A stretch of DNA of 64,000 bases from NCBI GenBank assembly GCA_045565285.1, contig JBJLFR010000010.1:1-64000 (forward strand), in the 5' to 3' direction. A program made the translations under genes and the position numbers. Shown in pieces: positions 1 through 7,948 of this stretch; positions within the stretch are counted from its first letter, which is position 1; each line of letters begins with the position of its first letter. The DNA is from CACIIZ01 sp045565285 (lineage in GTDB: Bacteria > Pseudomonadota > Alphaproteobacteria > Rhodobacterales > Rhodobacteraceae). The notes below the pieces were generated by a model, which saw nothing but the letters and a program-made list of their open reading frames with translations, had not been told where the DNA came from and made no database searches.

Positions 1-1574
1 TCATCAACAGAACCAGGCATAAAATGATCTTTATCAGTAATACCTATTCTCCAGTCACCAACATTCTCATTAGTTTCTTCAATTTCTTCAAATTGAACAT
101 CAATGAATTTGGACCAATTGTTAAGTGCTTTCTCATAAGAATCTTTAAATGCCTGAGTTGGTTCAATAAGACCATCACCTTCTAATTCTGCATAAGTACC
201 ATAATGAATAGAATTATTATCTAAAAATGAATATTGGATTTTTTCTCCATCTTTTAAAACCCAATGATAATCAACGTTTTTTTGATACTCTTCTCTTCCG
301 GTATTAGGTAAATTAGGTTTTTCTAATTTGATGTCTGTTAGCCAGGGAGGACTACCTACATCCATATTAATTACATAATTATCAGGATGATTATTTTCTA
401 AAATATCTTTAAAATGAATTTCTCTTGTTGTAATAGGATCATCATTTGAGTCTAAAGCAGTTATATATATGCTATTATAATTTACACCTTCAATACTAGT
501 TAGATCTTCAAGTTTATATCCAGTACCATTTTTTTCCTGAACCCTTCCTGTATCTTTATTATAGAAAAAATCTTCTTTCAAAGCTAATTTATAATTTTCG
601 TTATCTTCAATAATTTGTAGAAAAGCATGATCCGTTTCAGTAAAAGTAAAATCATTATTTTCAGGATCATTTAATTTAAAAAACCCAAATCTATTTGCGG
701 TACTATTTATTAAAGAAAATTCACCTATAATTTCTTCATGATAAAGTTCTCTAAAATTTACTGGATTAGCTATTATATTCGGTAATGAATTATCAGGGAT
801 GGAATCAATGTTATTAGTCTGTTCGTTAACATTTTTAAAAAGAGCCATTTGTTCAGAAACTGAAATTATATCAGTAGAACCTAAACCAGTATTGAAATCA
901 TCATTTCCAGGAGAAAAACCCTTTGGGCCAATATTTAAAAACAAATCTCCATTTATCTGATGTTCATGACCTTCCTCAGAGACATTCCATCCCCAAATAC
1001 CCACTGAAGGATCCTGATCTAACCAACCTTTAGTATTTAAATGATACTCATTTTTAATTTTAAGCTTATTATCAACTATAGAGTAAATACCATTAGAATT
1101 TATAAAATTAACGGTATCAAATATCTCAGGAGAATTTGGGGTAACAGTACCTATTGTTATACCGTATTCACCTTCATTTACTTGTTCAACTGGAGTAAAA
1201 GTAACCCCTTCGTCAACATCTTTGATGTTAAAACTCAAAAATTCATTATAAAATAAACCATCACCTCTTACTAAGGGAATATTAACGTCTGTATTATCAC
1301 CAGGAAGATTAAGATTATAATAGGAATAATTTAACCCATTTATATTACCATTATTTACTGAAAATTGAGCATTAACAACAGATTTAGTTTCAAAATCAAG
1401 ATTCCATCCATCATTTAGCGAAACTATATTATTTTCTATAGAAAATGCATTTAAAAGTGAAGACCAACCTGAAGAAAATGAATAAACTTCAGCATCATTT
1501 TGACCTAAAATATTAGCAATAGGTATATTAGTTAAGCCTTCTCTACTTTCTAGATTATTTAATATAATTGACAA
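1..1574 (-). CDS. Secreted M10-like (serralysin-type) metalloprotease with cadherin-like repeats, 5' part only
   Basis: Reading the minus strand, one frame stays open from a stop near 1630 to the left edge, about 524 codons. No ATG is in frame near the 5' end. I chose TTG at 1574, which has AGG about 7 bases upstream. The first ~370 residues are Asn/Asp-rich, low in Cys, with beta-type repeats resembling cadherin-like/VCBS modules, for example around ENNDFTFTETDHAFLQI. The last ~70 residues (AFKDSYEKALNNWSKFIDVQF, then GDWRIGITD) resemble the start of a serralysin/M10 catalytic domain. The HExxH zinc motif would lie outside the window. There is no N-terminal signal peptide, which fits type I export by a C-terminal signal, also outside. 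The family call is inferred from pattern, so the alternative is a cadherin-type adhesin with another metalloprotease domain. Confidence 0.6.
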   Translation of the reverse strand, partial: MSIILNNLESREGLTNIPIANILGQNDAEVYSFSSGWSSLLNAFSIENNIVSLNDGWNLDFETKSVVNAQFSVNNGNINGLNYSYYNLNLPGDNTDVNIPLVRGDGLFYNEFLSFNIKDVDEGVTFTPVEQVNEGEYGITIGTVTPNSPEIFDTVNFINSNGIYSIVDNKLKIKNEYHLNTKGWLDQDPSVGIWGWNVSEEGHEHQINGDLFLNIGPKGFSPGNDDFNTGLGSTDIISVSEQMALFKNVNEQTNNIDSIPDNSLPNIIANPVNFRELYHEEIIGEFSLINSTANRFGFFKLNDPENNDFTFTETDHAFLQIIEDNENYKLALKEDFFYNKDTGRVQEKNGTGYKLEDLTSIEGVNYNSIYITALDSNDDPITTREIHFKDILENNHPDNYVINMDVGSPPWLTDIKLEKPNLPNTGREEYQKNVDYHWVLKDGEKIQYSFLDNNSIHYGTYAELEGDGLIEPTQAFKDSYEKALNNWSKFIDVQFEEIEETNENVGDWRIGITDKDHFMPGSVD

Positions 1575-1828
1575 TATATACCTATATAAATCAAAATTAA
1601 AAAAATTTATTCCAAAGTTTAATTTAACTCATTAATAAATCTATTTAAAGAACTAATTTAAGTTCTCTTAAAATAGCTAATTGATACTAATAAAATTATC
1701 CATATATCATTTGTGATTAATTTATAAATAATTCACAAAAAATTATTATTCAAAGGTTGTAAACTTTTATTTTAAATGATAATTGAGCTTTGAAATTTCA
1801 ACTTATTTCAAAATAGTAATATTATTAA

Positions 1829-3019
1829 ATGAAAAGAGCTAACCGTTCTAAAACATACCTTATACTATTATTTATTTTAAGTACAACCCATCTCTTAAAC
1901 GATTTAATGCAGTCATTAATTCCTGCTTCTTATCCATTGCTTAAAGCAAAGTACTCCTTAGATTTTTTTCAAATTGGTTTAATATCTTTAACTTTTCAAA
2001 TTGCTGGTGCTTTATTACAGCCAGTAGTTGGAATGATCACTGACAAAAAAGCTGCCCCTTACTCTCCAGTAGTTGGAATGGTTTTTACCTTCTCTGGTTT
2101 AATTAGTTTAGCATTTGCACAAAATTATCAAACAATTCTTATCTCAGTTGTTTTGATAGGTATTGGATCATCAATATTTCATCCAGAAGCAACACGAATG
2201 GCTCGTTATGCTGCAGGAAATCGTCAGGGACTTGCTCAAGGTATTTTTCAAGTTGGTGGTCAAACAGGAGGTTCATTAGGGCCAATTTTTGCTGCAATTG
2301 TTTTAGTTCCTTTGGGATTATCTTCACTTGCATTATTTGCATCATTTGCACTATTGGCAATGATGCTTTTAGTTTGGATTGGGAGCAAACAACATGAAAT
2401 AAGTCTTGAATTTTCAAAAAATCAGGAAATTAAAAAAAATAAAAATGAAATAAGAGTTTTTTCACCAATTATAATTTTTTTTAGTTTATCAATTTTGATT
2501 TTTTTAATGTTTACTAAGAATTTTTATACTGAAAGCTTTCGTTCCTTTTATACTTTTTATCTTATAGAACATTTTGGATTATCGATTGCACAATCACAAC
2601 TGATGTTATTTGTTTTTCTTTTTTCAGCAGCATTAGGAGTATTAATAGGTGGTATAGTAGGTGACAAAATAGGTCGCTATTGGATTATTATGATTTCTAC
2701 ACTGGGACCATTACCATTAACTATAATTTTACCTTATGCAGATTTATTTTGGACAGGCATACTTACGATATTGATCAATGTTATTATGGCAAGTGCATTT
2801 GCATCAATATTAATTTATGCAATCGATTTATTGCCAAATAGAATTGGATTGATAGGTGGTTTATTTTATGGTTTAAATTTTGGACTAGGTGGTATTGCTG
2901 CTGGTTTTCTAGGTTTGCTAACAGAAGAATATGGTATAGAAACTACTTACTTAATATGTTCTTTTATGCCTCTTGCAGGGCTAATTGTTTGGTTTCTTCC
3001 TCGTCAGGAGAATTCTTGA
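1829..3019 (+). CDS. fsr: Fosmidomycin-resistance-type MFS efflux transporter
   Basis: A 396-residue protein with about twelve hydrophobic segments, the usual size for the major facilitator superfamily. The N-terminus has HLLNDLMQSLIPASYPLLK, close to the signature of the Fsr/FsmR branch, and residues near 115 carry GIGSSIFHPEATRMAR, also typical of Fsr proteins. The second half repeats the MFS loop signature (GGIVGDKIGRYW). Family knowledge: proton-driven drug export in the inner membrane; the natural substrate here is unknown. No clear Shine-Dalgarno precedes the ATG. It stands alone and diverges from the protease gene upstream. Confidence 0.85.
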   Translation: MKRANRSKTYLILLFILSTTHLLNDLMQSLIPASYPLLKAKYSLDFFQIGLISLTFQIAGALLQPVVGMITDKKAAPYSPVVGMVFTFSGLISLAFAQNYQTILISVVLIGIGSSIFHPEATRMARYAAGNRQGLAQGIFQVGGQTGGSLGPIFAAIVLVPLGLSSLALFASFALLAMMLLVWIGSKQHEISLEFSKNQEIKKNKNEIRVFSPIIIFFSLSILIFLMFTKNFYTESFRSFYTFYLIEHFGLSIAQSQLMLFVFLFSAALGVLIGGIVGDKIGRYWIIMISTLGPLPLTIILPYADLFWTGILTILINVIMASAFASILIYAIDLLPNRIGLIGGLFYGLNFGLGGIAAGFLGLLTEEYGIETTYLICSFMPLAGLIVWFLPRQENS

Positions 3020-3112
3020 ATAGAATTATTTAATTAGTGACTATAAAATTAAAAGTTTAACATTATTTATAATCAATAATAGTTATAATTAACTGTATTT
3101 ATTACATAAAAT

Positions 3113-3152
3113 AAAAGAGGTCTAATTAAAAAAAATCAAGTTGACCTCTTTT
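3113..3152 (-). terminator. Hairpin with U-tract after the aldehyde dehydrogenase remnant
   Basis: A 10-bp inverted repeat pairs AAAAGAGGTC (3113-3122) with GACCTCTTTT (3143-3152) around a 20-base loop. Either strand gives a T-rich 3' side, so it can terminate in both directions, including the fsr transcript. It closely resembles the hairpin after the intact aldehyde dehydrogenase (7881-7913). Confidence 0.6.
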
Positions 3153-3240
3153 TTTATCTATAATTTCTCTTTTAATCCCAGAATTTTTATATCCACCAGA
3201 GGCTGAATGAGAAGGTTAGAAGTTATAGCAATTGTTCTAC
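3123..3240 (-). pseudogene. Decayed 3' fragment of an aldehyde dehydrogenase gene
   Basis: On the minus strand, 3240 to 3123 translates in one frame to NNCYNF, a stop, then PSHSASGGYKNSGIKREIID and a final stop at 3123-3125. This matches VNCYHSYPAHAAFGGYKNSG near the C-terminus of the intact aldehyde dehydrogenase at 7949-9511, at both DNA and protein level. The fragment has an internal stop, lacks the last ~35 codons, and is followed by a copy of the same terminator-type hairpin. It is a relic of a duplicated or displaced gene and cannot make an enzyme. Confidence 0.75.
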
Positions 3241-3504
3241 TGTCTTCGACAAAATAACCTATCTAGTATATTACTACTGTTATAAGTACTTTATTAAGAT
3301 ACTAGTTTTTTTTGTTTTATGTTTTATTTCATATCCTATCCTATATTTGAAATCATCACCTCTTTGATTTGCAACTAAAATAAAAATGAAATTGTAAGAT
3401 TTGACTATTTAATTTTGATACTAATGCTCTTAGTAAATCAATTTACAGATTGGCCCTTTTTTTGCAACTAATTGTTATTTTATTAATATAAAATAGCTAT
3501 TTCT
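3241..3504. other. Intergenic, no gene seen
   Basis: A+T-rich spacer between the aldehyde dehydrogenase relic and the TPR gene. It holds a weak 7-bp inverted repeat (3263-3269 with 3299-3305, 29-base loop) followed by eight T, which might act as a poor terminator. No open frame or RNA signature is convincing. The promoter of the TPR gene presumably lies here but cannot be placed. Confidence 0.4.
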
Positions 3505-5583
3505 ATGGACAAGATTAAAGAAGAATTACCGCTAAAAAATGAATATCATGAGGCCTATAACAAGAAGGAAGTTTTTCCCAAAGAATCTGGATACTTAAAT
3601 CATGATATTCTAAATAAGGTTCCAAAGAATAAAAAAACTCAAAAGGTTTTTGGTTCTCTAAATAAATTACAAAAATCTAATTCATCCAAAAGTCCACCAA
3701 AGGAAACCATAAATCAATTTTTAAATCTTTATAATAAAGGAAAGCTGTCTGCTTTAATTGATCAAGCTGAGGTTCTTATAAAGCAATATCCCAAATCTTT
3801 TATGATCTGGAATATAATGGGAGCGGTAAAACAAAGATTAGGACAGGTTGAAGATGCCTCTTTCGCCTTCAAGAAGGTAACATCGTTAAATCCAACATAC
3901 GCAGGTGGTTACAATAATCTTGGTATTATCTTACAAGAACAAGGGAAAATTAAAGAGGCGATGGAGGCTTACAAAAAAGCAATTTATATTAAGCCAAATT
4001 ATGCAGAGGTATATAGTAACATAGGTAATATTTTAAAAGAGCAATCGAAGTTAGATGAGGCTATAGAGATTTATAAAAAAGCTTTATTACTGAAGCCAGA
4101 TTATGCAGAGGCCTATAATTACATGGGTATTGCTCTTGAAGAGCAAGGTAAGTTAGATGAAGCGATTGAGGCTTACAACAAAGCAATTTCCTTTGAGCCT
4201 CATTATGCTGACGCATATTTAAATTTAGGTCTCGTACTTCATGATCAAGGAAAATTAGATGAGGCAATAGAGGTATATAATAAGGCTCTATCATTTAAGC
4301 CGGATTATGCTTTAGCTCATAATAATATAGGGCTTGCTCTCAAAGAAAAAGGAAACCTAAATAGAGCGCTTGAGGCTTATAAAAAAGCAATTTCTTATCA
4401 GCCTGATTTCGCTGACGCTTATTTAAACTTAGGTCTCGTTTTCCAAGATCAAGGTAAGTTAAATGAGGCCCTAGATGCTTACAAAAAAGCACTATCATTG
4501 AAACCAAATTATGCATTGGCCTACAGCAGTATGGGCAAGACACTTCAAGACCAAGGAAACCTAAATAGTGCAATAGAGGTTTATAAGACGGCACTCTCAA
4601 TTAAGCCTAACGATGCAGATACTCATAAAAACTTGAGTTTTTCACTTCTGAATAGTGGAAGACTTAAGGAAGGCTTTGAAGAATATGAATGGCGTTTCAA
4701 AATTTCCAATAGTTTAATTAAGAATAGAAACTTTTCAAAGCCTTTGTGGGATGGAAAAAAAAGTTTGAAAGGTAAGAAAATTTTACTTTGGAGTGAGCAG
4801 GGTATTGGAGATACTATAAATTGGTGCTCTTTGTTATCATTTGTTAACTCACAAGTGGATCACTGTATTTTGGAATGTCCGGAAAAACTTGTTCCGTTAT
4901 TAACTCGATCATTTCCAAAAGTAGAGATCAAGTCTGATTGCATGGGTTTTGATAAAGAAAGTTTTGATTTTCATATCCCAATGGGAAGCCTTTACAAACA
5001 TTTTTTATTTAAGTTTTCTCAAGAATACAAACCTTATAATTTTCTTATTCCCGATCCGCATAGGGTCAAGTTTTGGAAAGAACGACTTAAATCTCTGGGA
5101 AACGGTCCTTATGTTGGTATAAGCTGGAAAAGCTCAGAAATGTCGCCTAACCGTTTACCTAATTATGCTTCTATATCTGAGTGGTCTCCTATACTTACAC
5201 TTTCTGACATAACCTTTATAAATCTTCAATATCAAGATTTTGTGGATGATTTAAACAATATCAAAAATAAATTGGGTGTAATGGTTCATAACTTTAATGA
5301 TTTGGATCATTTCAATAATTTAGACGATGTAGTTGCTCTATGTGCTGCACTTGATGTTATTGTATCTATTAAAAATATAGTCCCTACAATCTCAGCAGGA
5401 GTTGGGACCTTAACTAAACTTGCTAATTGGCGACAAAGCCCATGGAATAACGTTTTACTTAATCCTCTCAGCCCTTCGGTTAAAATATTTGAAAGAGATA
5501 CATGGGAGCCTTGGGAAAATATCTTTAGATCAATTTCCAAAGAAATTATAGAAATAAAAAATAGTTCAAAACATAATGGATAA
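3505..5583 (+). CDS. TPR-repeat protein with C-terminal glycosyltransferase-like domain
   Basis: A 692-residue protein. After a polar ~75-residue N-terminus come about ten tetratricopeptide units of 34 residues (roughly 80-400), such as YADAYLNLGLVLHDQGKLDE. They are similar enough at DNA level to form a degenerate 102-base tandem repeat. The rest (about 420-690) begins ILLWSEQGIGDTINWCSLL and ends with GVGTLTKLANWR and a WEPWENIF stretch, the C-terminal module common in bacterial TPR proteins and related in fold to GT-B/heptosyltransferase-like enzymes. No signal peptide, so probably cytosolic. It may glycosylate a protein or surface glycan, or act only as a scaffold; the substrate is unknown. 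The KdsB-like gene follows after 149 bases. It looks somewhat richer in G+C than its neighbours by eye. Confidence 0.75.
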   Translation: MDKIKEELPLKNEYHEAYNKKEVFPKESGYLNHDILNKVPKNKKTQKVFGSLNKLQKSNSSKSPPKETINQFLNLYNKGKLSALIDQAEVLIKQYPKSFMIWNIMGAVKQRLGQVEDASFAFKKVTSLNPTYAGGYNNLGIILQEQGKIKEAMEAYKKAIYIKPNYAEVYSNIGNILKEQSKLDEAIEIYKKALLLKPDYAEAYNYMGIALEEQGKLDEAIEAYNKAISFEPHYADAYLNLGLVLHDQGKLDEAIEVYNKALSFKPDYALAHNNIGLALKEKGNLNRALEAYKKAISYQPDFADAYLNLGLVFQDQGKLNEALDAYKKALSLKPNYALAYSSMGKTLQDQGNLNSAIEVYKTALSIKPNDADTHKNLSFSLLNSGRLKEGFEEYEWRFKISNSLIKNRNFSKPLWDGKKSLKGKKILLWSEQGIGDTINWCSLLSFVNSQVDHCILECPEKLVPLLTRSFPKVEIKSDCMGFDKESFDFHIPMGSLYKHFLFKFSQEYKPYNFLIPDPHRVKFWKERLKSLGNGPYVGISWKSSEMSPNRLPNYASISEWSPILTLSDITFINLQYQDFVDDLNNIKNKLGVMVHNFNDLDHFNNLDDVVALCAALDVIVSIKNIVPTISAGVGTLTKLANWRQSPWNNVLLNPLSPSVKIFERDTWEPWENIFRSISKEIIEIKNSSKHNG

Positions 5584-5622
5584 AAATAAATTTAAACTAA
5601 GTAAAAGTATTTAACTTCAGTG

Positions 5623-5656
5623 ACTTATTAATATTTATAAAAGTAGGTTAATAAGT
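5623..5656. repeat. A+T-rich inverted repeat between the TPR and KdsB-like genes
   Basis: ACTTATTAA (5623-5631) and TTAATAAGT (5648-5656) are perfect complements around a 16-base loop. No T-run follows and the stem is almost all A-T, so it could be a weak transcript end, an operator, or chance. Confidence 0.3.
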
Positions 5657-5732
5657 TGAATAGAAAGGTGCCTAAAATGATTTTTTTTCGAAATTAATAT
5701 CTAATAAGAGATTACTTTAGAGGTTTAATATA

Positions 5733-6539
5733 ATGATTAAAAAAGATTTTATTGTGGTGATCCCAGCTAGAATTAGTTCTGGTAGATTAGCCAGAAAACC
5801 TCTCGCGGATATTTGTGGTAAACCAATGATTTTACATACTTATGAACGTGCTCTTGAGGCAACCGATCCTGAGAATATATTCATTGCTACTGATACAGAA
5901 GAAATAATGAGAGTATGCCAAAAAGTAGGAGCTAATTCTGTTTTAACATCTAAATCATGTAAAACTGGGACCGATCGTATTGCGGAGCTATCGAAAATTA
6001 TCAAGGCCAAATCTTATATTAACCTTCAGGGTGATGAACCTCTAATGGATCCAAAAAATATAGAAAAAATGATCGCTTCTAGTATTAAACATCCTGATAA
6101 AATCATAAATGGTTGGGCCAAGATACAAACTAAAAAGGAATACTTTTCTAGGACAATTCCTAAAGTAGTTTTAAAAAATAATGATAGTTTAATGTATATG
6201 AGTAGATCCCCAATTCCAGGTAATAAAAAAAATGAGTTTATAAATGCTAAAAAACAAATATGTGTTTATAGTTTTCCATATTCAGCTCTTGAGTTCATGA
6301 TAAAAAATCCTTTTAAAGCGCCTGTGGAGGATATTGAAGACATTGAAATACTAAGATTTCTTGAACAAGGATGGTACATCAAGATGATTGAGTTGTATGG
6401 TAATTCAATAGCAGTTGATACTCCAAGTGATTTGCAAAGAGTACGAAAAAAAATGACTCAAATAATTACCAGACAAAATAAAACTTACCAAACAATGGAA
6501 AGCATTAATAACCAAGCCCTTGAGTTGGAAAATGTATAA
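5733..6539 (+). CDS. kdsB: 3-deoxy-manno-octulosonate cytidylyltransferase-like (KdsB family)
   Basis: A 268-residue protein. Family reaction: activation of Kdo with CTP to CMP-Kdo in the cytosol, for the lipid A inner core. Visible motifs are the nucleotide-binding IPARISSGRLARKPL near the N-terminus, GKPMILHTYERA, TGTDRIAE, INLQGDEPLMDP (about residue 99) and SRSPIPG, with VDTPSDLQRV at the end. Length is slightly above the usual ~245-250, mostly from a polar C-terminal tail. The PARxxSxRLPGKPL signature has Ala for Pro-Gly, so a related sugar nucleotidyltransferase for a capsule or O-chain is possible. The TPR glycosyltransferase-like neighbour supports a surface-glycan role. Confidence 0.78.
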   Translation: MIKKDFIVVIPARISSGRLARKPLADICGKPMILHTYERALEATDPENIFIATDTEEIMRVCQKVGANSVLTSKSCKTGTDRIAELSKIIKAKSYINLQGDEPLMDPKNIEKMIASSIKHPDKIINGWAKIQTKKEYFSRTIPKVVLKNNDSLMYMSRSPIPGNKKNEFINAKKQICVYSFPYSALEFMIKNPFKAPVEDIEDIEILRFLEQGWYIKMIELYGNSIAVDTPSDLQRVRKKMTQIITRQNKTYQTMESINNQALELENV

Positions 6540-6608
6540 AATTTCTTCTGTATTAAATATCAAAAAAATATTTAAATTTAATCAAAATATCTGATAGTAA
6601 ATATTTTG

Positions 6609-7247
6609 TTATCTTAAGTTTTTTTCTTTTACTTTAAATAATTTAGTACCATCTTGGGAAGAAATTATTGAATTTACTCTTAAATCAGTTCCTTTCCAAA
6701 TCGCTAATGCTAGAAGAAAGCCTTTGGTCATTTTTGTCCAATGTTTTTCATTTGATTTATGTATTACAATATCATCAACATTTGCAACCTTTTCTCCATT
6801 ATGTTCAGACCAAAATAATGCGGAACCAGCAAGTGGTACATATGCCTCTTCAGCTAAATGCCAATGCATTTGATAATTAAGATTTGCTCCCCAATAACCT
6901 ATCATTATTCTGAGGTTATTCATATTATACGGGCCATTTGGTCCTATTAAATCAAACCATCCATACCTATTTATGAAGTCAGCACCAACTTCATTTTCAG
7001 AATAGGTAATATTCCATTTCAACTCATGATTTGCTTCAACTATGCTGTCTAAAATATTCTTAGTATTTGAAAATTTGGATGTATTAATTTTTGTAATAAG
7101 TTTTTGCACAGGCTGTATTTGTGGTAGAATTGGAATGTATTTTAAATCTTTGGAAATTTTACCACAAAATCCTATTATATCGCCTCTTGAGTTACAGAAA
7201 TCTATAACATTATCTTTCAAATTTATTAGATTTTCTGATATTTCCAA
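6609..7247 (-). CDS. DMSP-lyase-type cupin (DddL/DddQ-like)
   Basis: A small metal-binding cupin. Family reaction: cleavage of dimethylsulfoniopropionate to dimethyl sulfide and acrylate. The cupin motif 1 is clear in YQMHWHLAEEAYVPLAG (H-x-H-x3-E-x6-G), followed by LFW and a second His-containing strand (IVIHKSNEKHW), then LLALAIWKG, as in the DMSP-lyase cupins. The frame stays open back to a TTG at 7328, but that start overlaps the upstream gene. I prefer TTG at 7247, with AGG six bases upstream, giving about 212 residues, close to family size. Substrate is inferred from motif pattern; other cupin enzymes cannot be excluded. It follows a 93-residue unknown gene by 53 bases. Confidence 0.6.
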   Translation of the reverse strand: MEISENLINLKDNVIDFCNSRGDIIGFCGKISKDLKYIPILPQIQPVQKLITKINTSKFSNTKNILDSIVEANHELKWNITYSENEVGADFINRYGWFDLIGPNGPYNMNNLRIMIGYWGANLNYQMHWHLAEEAYVPLAGSALFWSEHNGEKVANVDDIVIHKSNEKHWTKMTKGFLLALAIWKGTDLRVNSIISSQDGTKLFKVKEKNLR

Positions 7248-7300
7248 AAAAAACCTTTTATTTAAAAAAAAGTACAAATACAAAAGCTGTATAAATAAGT

Positions 7301-7582
7301 CTAATAGTTTCCACCTTTTAAAACACAATCATCAAAAAAATTAAAAGCTTTGTTAGAACCAATTAAAAAAAACCAGGCTACATCGTCATTTTCATCCATC
7401 TGATAAAATTTTCTGCCTGCTCTCATCTCATTTTCAATTTCTTGTGTGGCTTCATCAGAATAATTAAAAATATTGCTTATTAACCAACCATTTTCATAAA
7501 CTGGTTGGTCATCTTTACATGGTTGATTATTATCAATTCTAAATTTAAAAAAGTCTAATTTTTTTTTTAGTATAGTCATCAT
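7301..7582 (-). CDS. Hypothetical protein, 93 residues
   Basis: I do not recognise a family. The product is polar and acidic in the middle (EIENEMRAGRKFYQMDENDD) with a Trp/Phe-rich end (VAWFFLIGSNKAFNFFDD). There is no signal peptide or membrane segment. It begins with two adjacent ATG codons and is directly upstream of the DMSP-lyase-type cupin on the same strand, so the two may be co-transcribed. The well-formed composition argues for a real gene. Confidence 0.5.
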   Translation of the reverse strand: MMTILKKKLDFFKFRIDNNQPCKDDQPVYENGWLISNIFNYSDEATQEIENEMRAGRKFYQMDENDDVAWFFLIGSNKAFNFFDDCVLKGGNY

Positions 7583-7607
7583 AGTATGTCTCTAATGTAT
7601 ATTCATC

Positions 7608-7816
7608 TTAAGATCTGTAAATTTGTAATATAATTTCATCAGTGTAAACTGCAGCAATACATCCTTTAGTTCCATCATCATAGCTTATTAAGTTAACTTT
7701 CCAGTGATCTTTTTCATAAATTGTAATTACTTCAGCACTTACAGAAGACATTGAAATGAAAAAAAAGAAAAAATAAAAGTCATAAAATAATTAAATTTCA
7801 AAATAATTTTTTTCAT
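7608..7816 (-). pseudogene. Small exported protein, frameshifted at a poly-T run
   Basis: An ATG at 7816 has AGGAG six bases upstream and opens a frame for a signal-peptide-like start (MKKIILKFNYFMTFIF) that stops early. In the next frame, straight after a run of eight T (minus strand), the peptide continues as ISMSSVSAEVITIYEKDHW and ends at 7608. One extra T would restore a 68-residue secreted protein with a VSA/E signal cleavage site and a mature part containing one Cys. Either a homopolymer sequencing error or a real frameshift. Family unknown. Confidence 0.55.
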
Positions 7817-7880
7817 ATAAATCTCCTATGGTTATTTAGTAATTCTAAAATACTATTTTTAAAAATTATAATTTATTAAG

Positions 7881-7917
7881 AGAGGTTAACTCAAAAATTC
7901 TAAGTTAACCTCTTTTT
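7881..7917. terminator. Terminator hairpin after the aldehyde dehydrogenase
   Basis: AGAGGTTAACT (7881-7891) pairs with AGTTAACCTCT (7903-7913), 11 bp with an 11-base loop. T4 follows on the plus strand and a T-poorer A+T stretch on the minus strand. It separates the aldehyde dehydrogenase from the small exported gene. A diverged copy lies at 3113-3152. Confidence 0.7.
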
Positions 7918-7948
7918 ATATTTTTAAATTTTTCTTAATCATAATTAA

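Noticed and set aside
1041..1256. Plus-strand open frame of 71 codons
   Set aside because: It lies opposite the continuous minus-strand protease-like frame, which has far better protein character.
3263..3313. Weak inverted repeat CTAGTAT/ATACTAG followed by T8
   Set aside because: Seven base pairs with a 29-base loop is too weak to call a terminator.
3850..4620. Degenerate ~102-base tandem repeat considered as a CRISPR or satellite
   Set aside because: It is the coding repeat of the 34-residue TPR motif; units differ throughout and there are no unique spacers.
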